A stretch of 43,980 bases of DNA from Gammaproteobacteria bacterium (GCA_024277915.1 JAJRUG010000011.1:1-43980), one strand, 5' to 3'. Numbered from the stretch's first letter, positions 34,269 to 43,316 are shown. The notes: generated by a model from the sequence alone, not told the origin. Numbers and translations: made by a program.

Positions 34269-35214
34269 GCTGCCATTGCCACTGGTCATTGCACACCGGG
34301 GAGCCAGCGGATATTTGCCGGAGCATACGCTGGTCAGCAAAGCACTGGCCTATGCCATGGGCGCGGATTACCTGGAGCAGGACGTCATTGCTACCCGGGA
34401 TGGTGCCCTGGTAGTCATGCATGACATCACTCTGGATGATGTTACCGATGTGGCAGAGCAGTATCCGCAGCGAGCACGAGCTGACGGGCATTTCTATTGC
34501 ATCGACTTTGATCTTGAGGAAATCAGGACACTCAAGGTATCAGAGCGCCGTGGTGCAGACGGGAAGCGCAAGTATCCGGAACGGTTTTCACTGAATGCAG
34601 GCCGTTTCGAAATCGTCACCCTGGAAGAGGAAATTCGTTTTATCCAGGGGCTGAATATGTCCACTGGCGGTACTGTTGGCATTTATCCTGAAATCAAGGA
34701 TCCACAATGGCACCGGTCTGAAGGTTTCGATATCACGGAAAATATTGTGCATCTTCTGCAAAAGTACGGATATCGTTCCGCGAATGATCCAATTTACCTG
34801 CAATGCTTTGATCACCAGGAGTTGATCAGGGTAGAGAAGGAGTTTGGCCTCCGCGTCAAGCTTGTCCAGTTGATGCGGGCAACTGCAGATCTGCCGCCAC
34901 TTGAAGAAATCGCAAGGTATGCAAAGGGGATCGGCCCTTCAATCGATATGCTCTATGAGGGGAAAGGTGCCGGACAAGATCCGGTGCCGACGGCTCTGGT
35001 GGATGATGCACATGAGGTCGGACTTGCAGTGCATGATTATACTTTAAGGGCAGACCGGTTACCTGATGGCCTGGGGAGCCTGGCAGCCGCACTTGAGTTG
35101 CTGGTTGCACAAGGCGGTATCGACGGATTGTTTACGGACTTTCCCGATATGGTCGTCAAGTGGTTGCAAGGCAGACAGGAAGCTGAGCAGGCCAGGGATG
35201 ATTCCGCCGGTTAA
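34261..35214 (+). CDS. glpQ: GlpQ-type glycerophosphodiester phosphodiesterase without signal peptide
   Basis: 317 residues from the ATG at 34261. Motifs agree with GlpQ: IAHRGASGYLPEHTL at the very start, GADYLEQDVIATRDG, VVMHDITLDDVTDV, a Tyr/Asp-rich loop YCIDFDLEEIRTLK, YPEIKDP, and VHDYTLR. It hydrolyses glycerophosphodiesters such as glycerophosphocholine to glycerol-3-phosphate and an alcohol. E. coli GlpQ is periplasmic, but here the active site begins within ten residues of the start, so no signal peptide fits and the enzyme should be cytoplasmic. GGAGG abuts the ATG, an unusual spacing, so the exact start is uncertain (a GTG at 34252 is the alternative). It overlaps the flavoprotein gene by eight bases and the convergent channel gene by four. 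Confidence 0.88.
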   Translation: MSKLPLPLVIAHRGASGYLPEHTLVSKALAYAMGADYLEQDVIATRDGALVVMHDITLDDVTDVAEQYPQRARADGHFYCIDFDLEEIRTLKVSERRGADGKRKYPERFSLNAGRFEIVTLEEEIRFIQGLNMSTGGTVGIYPEIKDPQWHRSEGFDITENIVHLLQKYGYRSANDPIYLQCFDHQELIRVEKEFGLRVKLVQLMRATADLPPLEEIARYAKGIGPSIDMLYEGKGAGQDPVPTALVDDAHEVGLAVHDYTLRADRLPDGLGSLAAALELLVAQGGIDGLFTDFPDMVVKWLQGRQEAEQARDDSAG

Positions 35215-35651
35215 ATCTCCCAGTTTCGTTGCATCTCTACAAAAGTAAAAGAGGCGGACCAGGTAATCATTACCAAACCGGTCACTGCCTCCATTCCGGT
35301 CAGGAAGCGGATTGGGCCGACAGAAATGACATCGCCAAATCCGAGTGTGCTGTATACAACAGCCGAGTAATAAACGCTTTCCCCGATTGTGATTACCGCC
35401 ATCGGTTCCAGTGAGCCAAAAGCGGGCTGCTGAAGGAGCAGGTAATAGCCCATCCCAAACGCCCAGATCGAGGCACAGTGCAGGAGCAGCTGGCCGAAAA
35501 TTATCATGATGATTCGTGGTCTGTGCGGTACCAGACCGGATCGACTCAGGCGGCCAAGCCAGTAAAGCCCCTCATAGTGAAATATCACCACAGCAATGAT
35601 AATGGCCACGGTGCTGAATGCCGTGATAATGTGAGCTACGTCAAATGACAT
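35211..35651 (-). CDS. Small potassium-channel-like membrane protein
   Basis: A 146-residue protein with about four hydrophobic segments and, near residue 100, the pore loop VYYSAVVYSTLGFGDVIS with TLGFGD as selectivity filter, followed by a last helix (GMEAVTGLVMITWSASFTF). This matches two-transmembrane ion channel (Ion_trans_2) domains. There is no RCK or cyclic-nucleotide domain, so gating cannot be inferred. It converges on glpQ with a four-base overlap and diverges from the FabH-like gene. Confidence 0.82.
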   Translation of the reverse strand: MSFDVAHIITAFSTVAIIIAVVIFHYEGLYWLGRLSRSGLVPHRPRIIMIIFGQLLLHCASIWAFGMGYYLLLQQPAFGSLEPMAVITIGESVYYSAVVYSTLGFGDVISVGPIRFLTGMEAVTGLVMITWSASFTFVEMQRNWEI

Positions 35652-35685
35652 CCGGTTCTCTCAAAGTCGATGTGCTGCCGTGTCA

Positions 35686-35714
35686 TTGTAACCGGATTTG
35701 AACCGGCATAAAAT
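35686..35714 (+). promoter_or_regulatory. Probable sigma-70 promoter for the FabH-like/SDR pair, with AACCGG repeats
   Basis: TTGTAA, a 17-base spacer and TAAAAT, about 50 bases before the ATG. AACCGG occurs at 35690-35695 and again at 35701-35706, 11 bases apart, and as its reverse complement at 35652-35657. One helical turn spacing across the spacer fits a regulator site. Confidence 0.5.
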
Positions 35715-35764
35715 TTTACAGTGCCGGAGTATGTGTTCTATGACAGGAAGGGGAGTTCGTTAGT

Positions 35765-36856
35765 ATGGCTGCAGTGATCACCGGGTGGGGAAAGTGTGTC
35801 CCGCCAGGAATTCTCACCAATGAAGACATTGCCGGGTTCATGGATACCAGTGATGAGTGGATCCGAACCAGAACGGGGATCCATGAGCGCAGAATATCCC
35901 ACGTGGATATGAGCGAGCTGGCCTATGTTGCTTCATGTCGGGCGATTGCAGCAGCTGGTCTTGAAGCCGGCGACATTGACGGAATCATTCTCACCAGTGC
36001 CAGTCCTGAAATCATCATTCCCAATGCTGCTTCGCGCTTGCAGGAACGACTTGGAGTCCGGGGTATTGGTGCAATGGACATTAATTCCGGTTGTTGCGGT
36101 TTTGTCTACTCGATGGCTGTGGCGCATGGGCTGATTGCTACCGGTACCCACAAACGAATTCTCGTAGCGGGTGCCGAGCGACTGAGTTTTTTTATTGACT
36201 GGACTCAACGTGATTCTGCTGTGTTGTTCGGAGATGGCGCGGGTGCCGCCGTCGTCGAAGCCGGACCGGAAGACGAAGGACTGCTCGCGGCCGAACTCGG
36301 GTGCGAATCGGAAGCTGGTAGCGCTTTGATGATTCCCAATTTTGGCTCGGGAATGGATCGATGGGGCCCCGATGCCGGTCGATTGGTACTGCAGTTTGAC
36401 GGCCAGGAAATATTCAAACGAGCTGTTCGGGCAATGTGTTCGCTCAGCGAAGCAGCGCTCGATGTTGCCGGTCTTTCACTGAAGGATGTTGATCTCATTA
36501 TTCCCCATCAGGCGAATCTGCGTATTATCGAATCGGTCGGCAAGCGGCTCGGATTTGCGGATCGGGCAGATCAGGTCTTTGTTAATCTTCAGAAATACGG
36601 AAATACTTCAGCAGCTTCGATACCGCTGGCACTGACAGAAGCGTTAGAACAGGGGAAAGTGAAGCCTGGTGCATTGATTCTGTTTCCCGCCTTTGGTGCC
36701 GGCCTGACCCGAGCCGCGATGGTGATGCGCTGGGGTCAGCGGGTTGACCCGATAAACACCAGTCCGGTGGAATTACCCCCCTGTGAGCTGTCTGCGAGAG
36801 AGTTAATCCAGACTTCCCTGGACTTTTGCAGAGAGGGGATCGAGGCCGTCCGATGA
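35765..36856 (+). CDS. 3-oxoacyl-ACP synthase III (FabH-like thiolase-fold enzyme)
   Basis: 363 residues, with GGAG nine bases before the ATG. The FabH pattern is clear: TSDEWIRTRTGIHERR, GAMDINSGCCGFVYSM with the catalytic Cys (110 or 111), FGDGAGAAVVE, His248 in IPHQANLRI, and Asn280 in YGNTSAAS. FabH uses acyl-CoA and malonyl-ACP to start fatty acid synthesis. The active site reads G-C-C-G where most FabH have A-C-S/A-G, and a ~40-residue tail follows the normal end (MVMRWG), so a specialised condensing role is possible. The SDR gene follows with a four-base overlap. It is far from the fabG-acpP-fabF cluster. Confidence 0.87.
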   Translation: MAAVITGWGKCVPPGILTNEDIAGFMDTSDEWIRTRTGIHERRISHVDMSELAYVASCRAIAAAGLEAGDIDGIILTSASPEIIIPNAASRLQERLGVRGIGAMDINSGCCGFVYSMAVAHGLIATGTHKRILVAGAERLSFFIDWTQRDSAVLFGDGAGAAVVEAGPEDEGLLAAELGCESEAGSALMIPNFGSGMDRWGPDAGRLVLQFDGQEIFKRAVRAMCSLSEAALDVAGLSLKDVDLIIPHQANLRIIESVGKRLGFADRADQVFVNLQKYGNTSAASIPLALTEALEQGKVKPGALILFPAFGAGLTRAAMVMRWGQRVDPINTSPVELPPCELSARELIQTSLDFCREGIEAVR

Positions 36857-37617
36857 CACAGGAAATGTTTGACCTGACCGGCCGCATCGCGCTGGTTACC
36901 GGTGCGAGTCGCGGTATTGGCGAGGCAATTGCCAGATTGCTTGCGAAGCACGGCGCAGAGGTAATCGTTGCGAGTCGTCAACTGGATGGCTGTGAGGTGG
37001 TTGCCGATGCAATTCGACAGGAGGGTGGTAATGCTCGCGCGTTGGCCTGTCATATTGGTGATATGGATCAAATCGAGGCGGCTTTCACTGATATTGCAGA
37101 GCGTGAGGGGAAACTCGACATTCTGGTGAACAATGCAGCAGCCAACCCCTACTATGGGCATGTGCTTGATACGCCATTGCCCGCTTTTGAAAAGACGGTA
37201 GACGTCAACATCCGTGGTTATTTTTACATGTCCGTATATGGCGGGCGGATGATGCGCGATCAGGGAAAAGGGGTAATAGTGAATGTTGCATCGGTCAACG
37301 GTGTAACGCCGGGGCCAATGCAGGCGATCTATTCGATGACCAAGGCAGCAGTGATCAGTATGACCAGGGCATTTGCCCTGGAATGTGGCGGCACCGGGAT
37401 TCGGGTCAACGCATTGTTACCAGGGTTGACCAGGACAAAGTTTGCCAGTGCGCTAACATCTAACGATAAGGCGCTTGCTCACTATCTGGAAGGTTTGCCA
37501 CTGGGCCGGGTAGCGGAACCCGAAGAAATGGCCGGTAGTGTTTTGTACATGGTGTCAGATGCAGCTTCCTACACCACGGGATCCTGTATTACTGTGGATG
37601 GCGGGTACACCCTGTAG
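36853..37617 (+). CDS. Short-chain dehydrogenase/reductase
   Basis: 254 residues from the ATG at 36853, which overlaps the previous stop (ATGA) and has GAGG seven bases upstream. Classical SDR: TGASRGIG near 17-24, NNAAANPYYG, catalytic Ser147 (NVASVNG), Tyr160 and Lys164 (YSMTKAA), and the ending TGSCITVDGGYTL. The NAAANP stretch is seen in SDRs annotated as oxidoreductases of lipid or polyketide pathways rather than FabG. With the FabH-like synthase it could form a two-step condense-and-reduce unit. The product is unknown. Confidence 0.88.
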   Translation: MTQEMFDLTGRIALVTGASRGIGEAIARLLAKHGAEVIVASRQLDGCEVVADAIRQEGGNARALACHIGDMDQIEAAFTDIAEREGKLDILVNNAAANPYYGHVLDTPLPAFEKTVDVNIRGYFYMSVYGGRMMRDQGKGVIVNVASVNGVTPGPMQAIYSMTKAAVISMTRAFALECGGTGIRVNALLPGLTRTKFASALTSNDKALAHYLEGLPLGRVAEPEEMAGSVLYMVSDAASYTTGSCITVDGGYTL

Positions 37618-37637
37618 GGAAAGAAGGTTTGCGGGGC

Positions 37638-40001
37638 TTACACAGGCTGTAGCGGCCAGAAAACAGGTAGCAGAATCATGACTACCACAAATACGATCAA
37701 GGTAAGTGGCCCCCCAAGTTTAATGTAGTCTGAGAAGCGGTAACCGCCGGGGCCCATAATCAGGATATTCGCGGGGTGTGAGATAGGGCTCGTGAAGCTG
37801 GCCGATGCCGCCATGGCGACTGCCATCATTGCCGTATGTGGTGCGAATCCCATCTCCAGCGACACTGACATCACCACTGGTGACATCAGGACCACCAGAG
37901 CCGCTGTTGGGATAATCATTGTTCCCAGGGCAGTCACCGCGTAGAGCCCGGCAATGACGACCCAGGGGCTGCTGCTCCCGACTGTGCGCATGGCCATGCC
38001 GGTCAGATACTCGGCAGTACCGGAATCCTGCATGGCGATACCAAGCGGCAGCATGCCCGCGATCAAAAACACAGCACGCCAGTCGATCGCCTGATATGCC
38101 TGGTCCATGTTCAGGCAGCCGGACAATACCATCATGGATGCGCCGGCAACGGCAGCAATTGATATGGGCATCCAGCCGGCGAGTACCGATACGACCACAC
38201 CAACCAGAATGGCTACAGCAACAGGTGCCCGGCGGGTATTGATAGCAGTAAATACAACCGGCGTCAGCAGTAACAGATTTGCATCATCATTGAGCATGGC
38301 AAGGCGCTGGCGTGGTCCGATCAGGACGAAAGCGTCACCCGGCTGAAGTTTTTGCTGTTCCAGGTTTTCCAGGATAACCTTACCGGCTCGCCTGATTGCA
38401 CCCAGCTCAAGGCCATATTTCTTGCGGAAGTCAATATCATTGACCAGTACTCCGGCAAGGACGGAACGAGGCGTCAGGATTGATTCCACCGCAACGAGCC
38501 TGTCATCCTCAAATACATTCAGGTTCGGTGATGTAACGGTATCTGTTTCCAGCTCCTGCAAGCCTCGTAATACATCCAGATCTTCCGGCCGTCCCTGTAT
38601 CAACAATTGATCGCCGCCATGAATGATGTCATCCAGCTCCGGCATCAATTGCAGATGGCCATCTCGAAATATTGCCATGACGTGGAAATCAAAAGCTTCT
38701 GCCAGCCGGCTGTCTGCCAGACTTTTCCCGCCAAGGTCAGATTCCCGGGGAACACGGGCAACGAATGTGTAGTCCTGCCAACGATAGTCCCCATCAAGAT
38801 CTTCCTCGGATATTGCCAGAACCCTGGAAAACTCGGGGCTGCTCTCCAGTTTGGTGACAGACTCTTCGCTGCCCCGCAAGAGCAGTCTGTCATTGCCGCG
38901 CAGAGGTGCACGACTGAGGTTATCGCGACGCATTGTCTTGTTGTGGGTGATCGTCAGCACATCAGCGCCAAAGTGCCTGCGAAACCCGACATCGCCTACC
39001 GTACTCATGGTCAGGCTGGCGCTGTCCGCAATGATGACTTCAATCAGGCGAGTGCGTTGAGCGATCAGTTCGTGCAGTTTTGGCGCGCCGCGTTCAACAA
39101 TCAGATCGCTCCAGCTTCTCATGTCGTCAAAACGGTCCCGGCGGCCGTATACCAGTAATTCGTCACCACCTTTCAATATGCTTGTTCGTGGTGGCAGCGT
39201 ATCAACCTGTCCGTTTCGTTCCAGTGCCATGACGACCATGCCGGCTACTGAACTGATCCGGCTGTCGGCAATCGAATTGCCTATCAGTATGGAATCGTTT
39301 GGAACCCGTAAACTGAAACTGCGCTCCTGAAGTCCGTATCGTGTGCGCAGGTTGCGCTGACTGTGCTGCAGGGTTTCTGTAGTCCGGTTGGCCTGTGGTA
39401 AAAAATTACGGCCGAGGAGCGCAATAAACAAAGTACCGGCCGCTAGTGCACCAATGCCGACAGGTGTGTAGTCGAAAAGCCCGAACGGGGTATAGCCATG
39501 ATCAGCAAGTGCAGCGCTGATCAGCAGGTTGGGCGGTGTGCCGAACAGTGTCGTTAACCCGCCAAGCAGGGTTCCGAAAGCCATTGGCATCAGGAGTCTT
39601 GAAGGTGAAACCCCGGTCCGGCGGCAGATATCGATGACCACCGGCAGCATCAACGCAGCGACACCGATGTTATTCATGAAAAAAGACAGCCCTCCGCAGA
39701 CCAGCATGATAACGATGATGAGTGAAGCTTCTTTATGGCCGGCGATATTCATTACCTGCCTGCCGAGCAGGTTTGCAATACCCGTCCGCGTGAGCCCTTC
39801 GCTGAGAATGAACATGGCCCATACAGTAATAACGGCCGGGTTGCTGAAACCCGACAGAACTTGTGTCGGAGAGGATAAGCCAGTGAGGGCAAGGGCAGCC
39901 AGAACCAGCAACGCGACAAGGTCCATGCGAATGACTTCGGTTACGAACAGAACCAGTGCGGCTGCCAGAATAAGCAGTATCAGGGCGATGTCGAATGTCA
40001 T
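37638..40001 (-). CDS. SLC13-family permease with four RCK_C (TrkA-C)-like modules
   Basis: A 787-residue anion/sodium symporter-type protein. The N-terminal half holds membrane helices with MNNIGVAALMLPVVIDICRR and GTPPNLLISAAL; the C-terminal half repeats this as AASASFTSPISHPANILIMG. Between them (about 215-570) lie four TrkA-C-like units, recognisable by their ends LKGGDELLVYG, LRGNDRLLLRG, IHGGDQLLIQG and LQPGDAFVLIG. Such permeases usually have two. The family moves sulfate, dicarboxylates or phosphate with sodium. The TrkA-C units may bind a ligand or nucleotide to control transport. It ends 20 bases from the convergent SDR gene. No sulfur or dicarboxylate genes lie nearby to narrow the substrate. 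Confidence 0.87.
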   Translation of the reverse strand: MTFDIALILLILAAALVLFVTEVIRMDLVALLVLAALALTGLSSPTQVLSGFSNPAVITVWAMFILSEGLTRTGIANLLGRQVMNIAGHKEASLIIVIMLVCGGLSFFMNNIGVAALMLPVVIDICRRTGVSPSRLLMPMAFGTLLGGLTTLFGTPPNLLISAALADHGYTPFGLFDYTPVGIGALAAGTLFIALLGRNFLPQANRTTETLQHSQRNLRTRYGLQERSFSLRVPNDSILIGNSIADSRISSVAGMVVMALERNGQVDTLPPRTSILKGGDELLVYGRRDRFDDMRSWSDLIVERGAPKLHELIAQRTRLIEVIIADSASLTMSTVGDVGFRRHFGADVLTITHNKTMRRDNLSRAPLRGNDRLLLRGSEESVTKLESSPEFSRVLAISEEDLDGDYRWQDYTFVARVPRESDLGGKSLADSRLAEAFDFHVMAIFRDGHLQLMPELDDIIHGGDQLLIQGRPEDLDVLRGLQELETDTVTSPNLNVFEDDRLVAVESILTPRSVLAGVLVNDIDFRKKYGLELGAIRRAGKVILENLEQQKLQPGDAFVLIGPRQRLAMLNDDANLLLLTPVVFTAINTRRAPVAVAILVGVVVSVLAGWMPISIAAVAGASMMVLSGCLNMDQAYQAIDWRAVFLIAGMLPLGIAMQDSGTAEYLTGMAMRTVGSSSPWVVIAGLYAVTALGTMIIPTAALVVLMSPVVMSVSLEMGFAPHTAMMAVAMAASASFTSPISHPANILIMGPGGYRFSDYIKLGGPLTLIVFVVVMILLPVFWPLQPV

Positions 40002-40202
40002 GGGGTCTTTTCGGAGTATGCGTTTCGAAACCGGGTAAATTCAGCCCGGCCGGCTATTGATCTGCGCCAGCAGAAAAAGCACTCAGGCAGCGAGTATAGC
40101 CGAACGGGTACTAGACATTGTGCCTGCTGACAGACAATATGCCCGCAAATGCGAGTGAAACTGCAGAAAACCATGACACTGAATACTATCTAGAGCCCCT
40201 GT

Positions 40203-41238
40203 TTGCAAAACAATAAAAAAATAAGGGTGGGGCTGATTCTTCCCCATGGGGAGTTTTCTGTACAGAACGCGCCAATGGCAAGTTTTCTGAAAGATTTTCC
40301 AGATGCTTTTCGTCCGTGGATGATCCCCAGCTGCGGTTTATTGACCGTCGCAGCACTGAGTCCTGATTACGTTGATTGTGAATACGTGATTTTGATACGG
40401 TGGTGGCAGGGGAGGCCGAGGGCACATGGCTCCGGTTTCTGGAAGATTTCCGGGCAGGACACCGAAGCGAATCTATCGAAACTTCTCCCTGAACGAGTCG
40501 GATTTGTCCGCATCACCGATCCCTCGCTATGATCTTTTGGGTGAAGATTATTTTTCACTGGGTCAAGGCTACCGGATGTTGCCGGTCCAGACGACGCGAG
40601 GCTGTCCGCGGAGTTGTGATTTCTGCTCGGTACCACAAATCTATGGCAGGGCATTTCGAAAAAAATCTGCCGATCAGATTATCAGAGAGGTAGAAGCTGC
40701 TCGCGCTGCTGCGCCAAACCAGCTGTTTTTATTCGCTGATGATAATATGTTTATCAATCGGCGTTTTTCCAAAGAGCTGCTTAAGGCACTCATTCCATTA
40801 AGGATTCGTTACCTGGCGCAGTCTGATATCGGGATCGCCAGAGATAAAGAGCTGTTGCGGCTCATGTATCAGTCTGGTTGTACGATGCTCCTGGTGGGGC
40901 TGGAAAGCTTGTCGCAGGATAATTTGAAGAATGTTGACGGCTTCAAGTCAAAAATGCTCAAGAACTATCATGAATACGTCAAGCGGATTCAAGACAACGG
41001 AATTGTTGTTCTGGGTGCGTTCATCGTAGGGTTTGATCATGATGACAGTTCGGTTTTTGACCGGATCAGTGAGTTTGTACTGGATACACAGCTGACGCCG
41101 CATCGCAGGCTGTTTGACCCATCAGTAGTTGCTCGCCGGAGGGGTTATTACCGGCGGGTGCTGCAGTCTTTGCCACGATGCTATGTAAACCGGTTTCAGG
41201 AGGTTATCGAGTGCCCCGAGATGGAGTATTCAGTTTGA
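40203..41238 (+). pseudogene. Decayed B12-binding radical SAM gene (deletions and frame changes)
   Basis: Three frames carry one family. In frame 40203 comes IRVGLILPHGEF and GLLTVAALSPDYVD, the start of a B12-binding radical SAM protein. Around 40388-40391 the text jumps to another frame (FDTVVAGEAEGTWLRFLED), skipping about 70-90 residues of the B12 domain. Near 40459 it shifts again (a lost base would join RAG to TPKRIYR), and the third frame runs to 41238: TTRGCPRSCDFCSVPQIYG with the Cx3Cx2C iron-sulfur motif, LFADDNMFINRRFSKELL, GLESLSQDNL, GAFIVGFDHDD. After DTQLTP the C-terminal part also seems shortened. A working enzyme is unlikely. Start TTG at 40203. Confidence 0.7.
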
Positions 41239-41337
41239 TGAGTTGACTGGACGTCGTTACTCAATTGCCCGATAATGCAGTGCTGGTTCTGCCAGCGGAC
41301 AGACAACAACTCTGACTCTAAAAATTAACAAATTGCC

Positions 41338-42012
41338 ATGTCTAATTACTTCAGTAAGGTTTTCGGAAGCTCTCCTGTTGAGCCGATTCAGAACCATATG
41401 GAGATATGCTTCCAGGCATCCAAGAAGCTGGTCGCCTTATTCGAGCATGCCATGGCAGGAGAGTGGGACAGGGTTGCTGAATCCCGGGAAGAGATCGTTG
41501 AGCTGGAAAGAGAAGCCGATGACCTCAAGAAACAGATTCGTGCCCAGCTATCCAGAAGCCTGTTCATGCCGGTACCCCGCAGGGATCTGTTAGACCTGCT
41601 GCTCGTTCAGGATCGTATTGCAAACTTTGCCAGAGATGTATCGGGTCTTGTAATTGGCCGCAAGATGGAAATTCCTGCCAGTATGCAGGATGATTTTCTC
41701 AGCTATGTTGTTCGCAATGTTGATGCCGCCAAAGCCGCACGAAAAAGCATCCGGGAACTGGATGAGCTCTATGCGACAGGTTTTCAGGGTGCTGAGGCAG
41801 AGTTGGTGATCTCGTTGGTAGAGGAACTGGATCGCGTAGAAAATGATACTGATGCTATGCAGGTGCGGGTCAGAAATGAGCTGTTCAGTATCGAAAAAGA
41901 ACTGCCACCGATCGATGTAATGTTTCTTTATCGCGTCATTGAGCTGGTGGGAGAAATTGGTGACATGGCTGAACGCATCGGCCGTCGCTTAGAACTTCTG
42001 ATAGCGCGCTGA
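41338..42012 (+). CDS. DUF47 / PhoU-like phosphate transport regulator
   Basis: 224 residues, largely helical (TIGR00153, DUF47). Marks are SPVEPIQNHMEICFQASKKL, ELEREADDLKKQIRAQL, SLFMPVPRRDLLDLLLVQD, IGDMAERIGRRLELL. DUF47 proteins resemble PhoU and usually accompany Pit transporters, as here (17 bases to the next gene). They are thought to control or assist phosphate uptake; the mechanism is not known from sequence. No Pho box was seen in the 99 bases before it. Confidence 0.92.
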   Translation: MSNYFSKVFGSSPVEPIQNHMEICFQASKKLVALFEHAMAGEWDRVAESREEIVELEREADDLKKQIRAQLSRSLFMPVPRRDLLDLLLVQDRIANFARDVSGLVIGRKMEIPASMQDDFLSYVVRNVDAAKAARKSIRELDELYATGFQGAEAELVISLVEELDRVENDTDAMQVRVRNELFSIEKELPPIDVMFLYRVIELVGEIGDMAERIGRRLELLIAR

Positions 42013-42029
42013 TATTAGAGGTTTTTTCT

Positions 42030-43280
42030 TTGGATAGCGTTTTCATCTATATAGCGCTGGCGGCGCTGTTTGGTCTCTTTATGGCCTGGGGCATTGGTGC
42101 GAATGATGTCGCCAATGCCATGGCTACCTCCATTGGCTCACGTGCCATCACCGTTAAACAGGCTATCCTGATTGCTGCCGTGTTCGAGTTTGCCGGAGCG
42201 GTGCTCGCTGGTGGCGAGGTCACCTCCACAATCCGCAAGGGGATAGTAGACGCTTCCAGTCTTTCTGCGGAGCCTGAGGTATTCATTTACGGGATGCTCG
42301 CGGCACTGCTGGCAGCCGGAGTCTGGTTGCTTGTTGCCTCATGGAAAGGATGGCCCGTTTCCACAACCCACTCAATTGTTGGCGCAATTGTTGGTTTTGC
42401 CGTAGTCGGCATCGGCGTGGATGCGGTGGCCTGGGGGAAAGTAGGGGGAATCGTCGCCAGTTGGGTCGCTTCACCTCTTATTGCAGGGATCCTGGCCTTC
42501 CTGCTATTCAACTCAGTGCAATGGCTGATTTTATCGCAACCTGATCCCTTGGCAAAAGCCAAGCGCTATGTTCCTTTCTATATTTTCCTGGCCGGATTTA
42601 CTATGAGTCTGGTTACCGTGTTCAAGGGGCTAAAACATCTTGATCTGGAACTCACGACGGCACAATCGTACTTGCTGGCGTTCGGGATCGGCCTGGTGCT
42701 TGCGATAATTGGCAAGGTCGTGATCAATCGCATTGAGCCCAACAGGAAGGCGGAGAAAAGAAACCACTTTTTCACTGTGGAACGCGTTTTTGCTGTACTG
42801 ATGGTGGTTACTGCCTGTGGTATGGCTTTTGCCCATGGCTCCAATGACGTCGCGAATGCCATCGGTCCGGTGGCTGCGGTGATCAGTGTGGCCCAGGAGG
42901 GAATCATTGGTCAGGACTCACCTGTTTCAATCTGGATTCTGCTGTTGGGTGGAGTAGGGATCGTAGTAGGGTTGGCTACGTATGGCGTCAGGGTAATTGC
43001 AACTGTCGGTAAAAAAATCACCCACCTGACACCCAGCCGGGGCTTCGCTGCGGAACTGGCAGCGGCATCCACGATTGTTGTCGCCTCCAGCACCGGGATT
43101 CCGATTTCTACTACTCACACCCTGGTAGGTGCGGTTCTGGGCGTTGGAATGGCCAGGGGGATCAGTGCGATAGATCTTGTTGTAGTACGCCGGATATTTC
43201 TATCCTGGGTCGTAACGATTCCAGTAGGGGCGCTACTCTCCATACTGTTCTTTTTTATCCTGCGGGCAATATTCAGCTGA
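42030..43280 (+). CDS. pitA: Inorganic phosphate transporter, Pit family
   Basis: 416 residues, about ten membrane helices in two homologous halves, each with the Pit signature: GIGANDVANAMATSIGSRA near the start and FAHGSNDVANAIGPVAAV in the second half. Also seen are WPVSTTHSIVGAIVGFA and GIPISTTHTLVGAVLGVG, a mirrored pair. It carries phosphate, probably as a metal-phosphate complex, with protons. The start is TTG at 42030, with TAGAGG eight bases upstream. It follows the DUF47 gene by 17 bases and forms an operon with it. The symbol is by family; a sulfate or other anion role is less likely. Confidence 0.93.
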   Translation: MDSVFIYIALAALFGLFMAWGIGANDVANAMATSIGSRAITVKQAILIAAVFEFAGAVLAGGEVTSTIRKGIVDASSLSAEPEVFIYGMLAALLAAGVWLLVASWKGWPVSTTHSIVGAIVGFAVVGIGVDAVAWGKVGGIVASWVASPLIAGILAFLLFNSVQWLILSQPDPLAKAKRYVPFYIFLAGFTMSLVTVFKGLKHLDLELTTAQSYLLAFGIGLVLAIIGKVVINRIEPNRKAEKRNHFFTVERVFAVLMVVTACGMAFAHGSNDVANAIGPVAAVISVAQEGIIGQDSPVSIWILLLGGVGIVVGLATYGVRVIATVGKKITHLTPSRGFAAELAAASTIVVASSTGIPISTTHTLVGAVLGVGMARGISAIDLVVVRRIFLSWVVTIPVGALLSILFFFILRAIFS

Positions 43281-43295
43281 TCCCTGTCTGTTTTT

Positions 43296-43316
43296 ACTGT
43301 CTCATAAGACGGTTTT
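43296..43316 (+). terminator. Possible terminator after pitA
   Basis: ACTGTCT-cata-AGACGGT (seven pairs including one G-U) followed by TTTT, 16 bases after the pitA stop. The short T-run makes it only moderately convincing, and it overlaps the last codons of the convergent gene. Confidence 0.4.
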
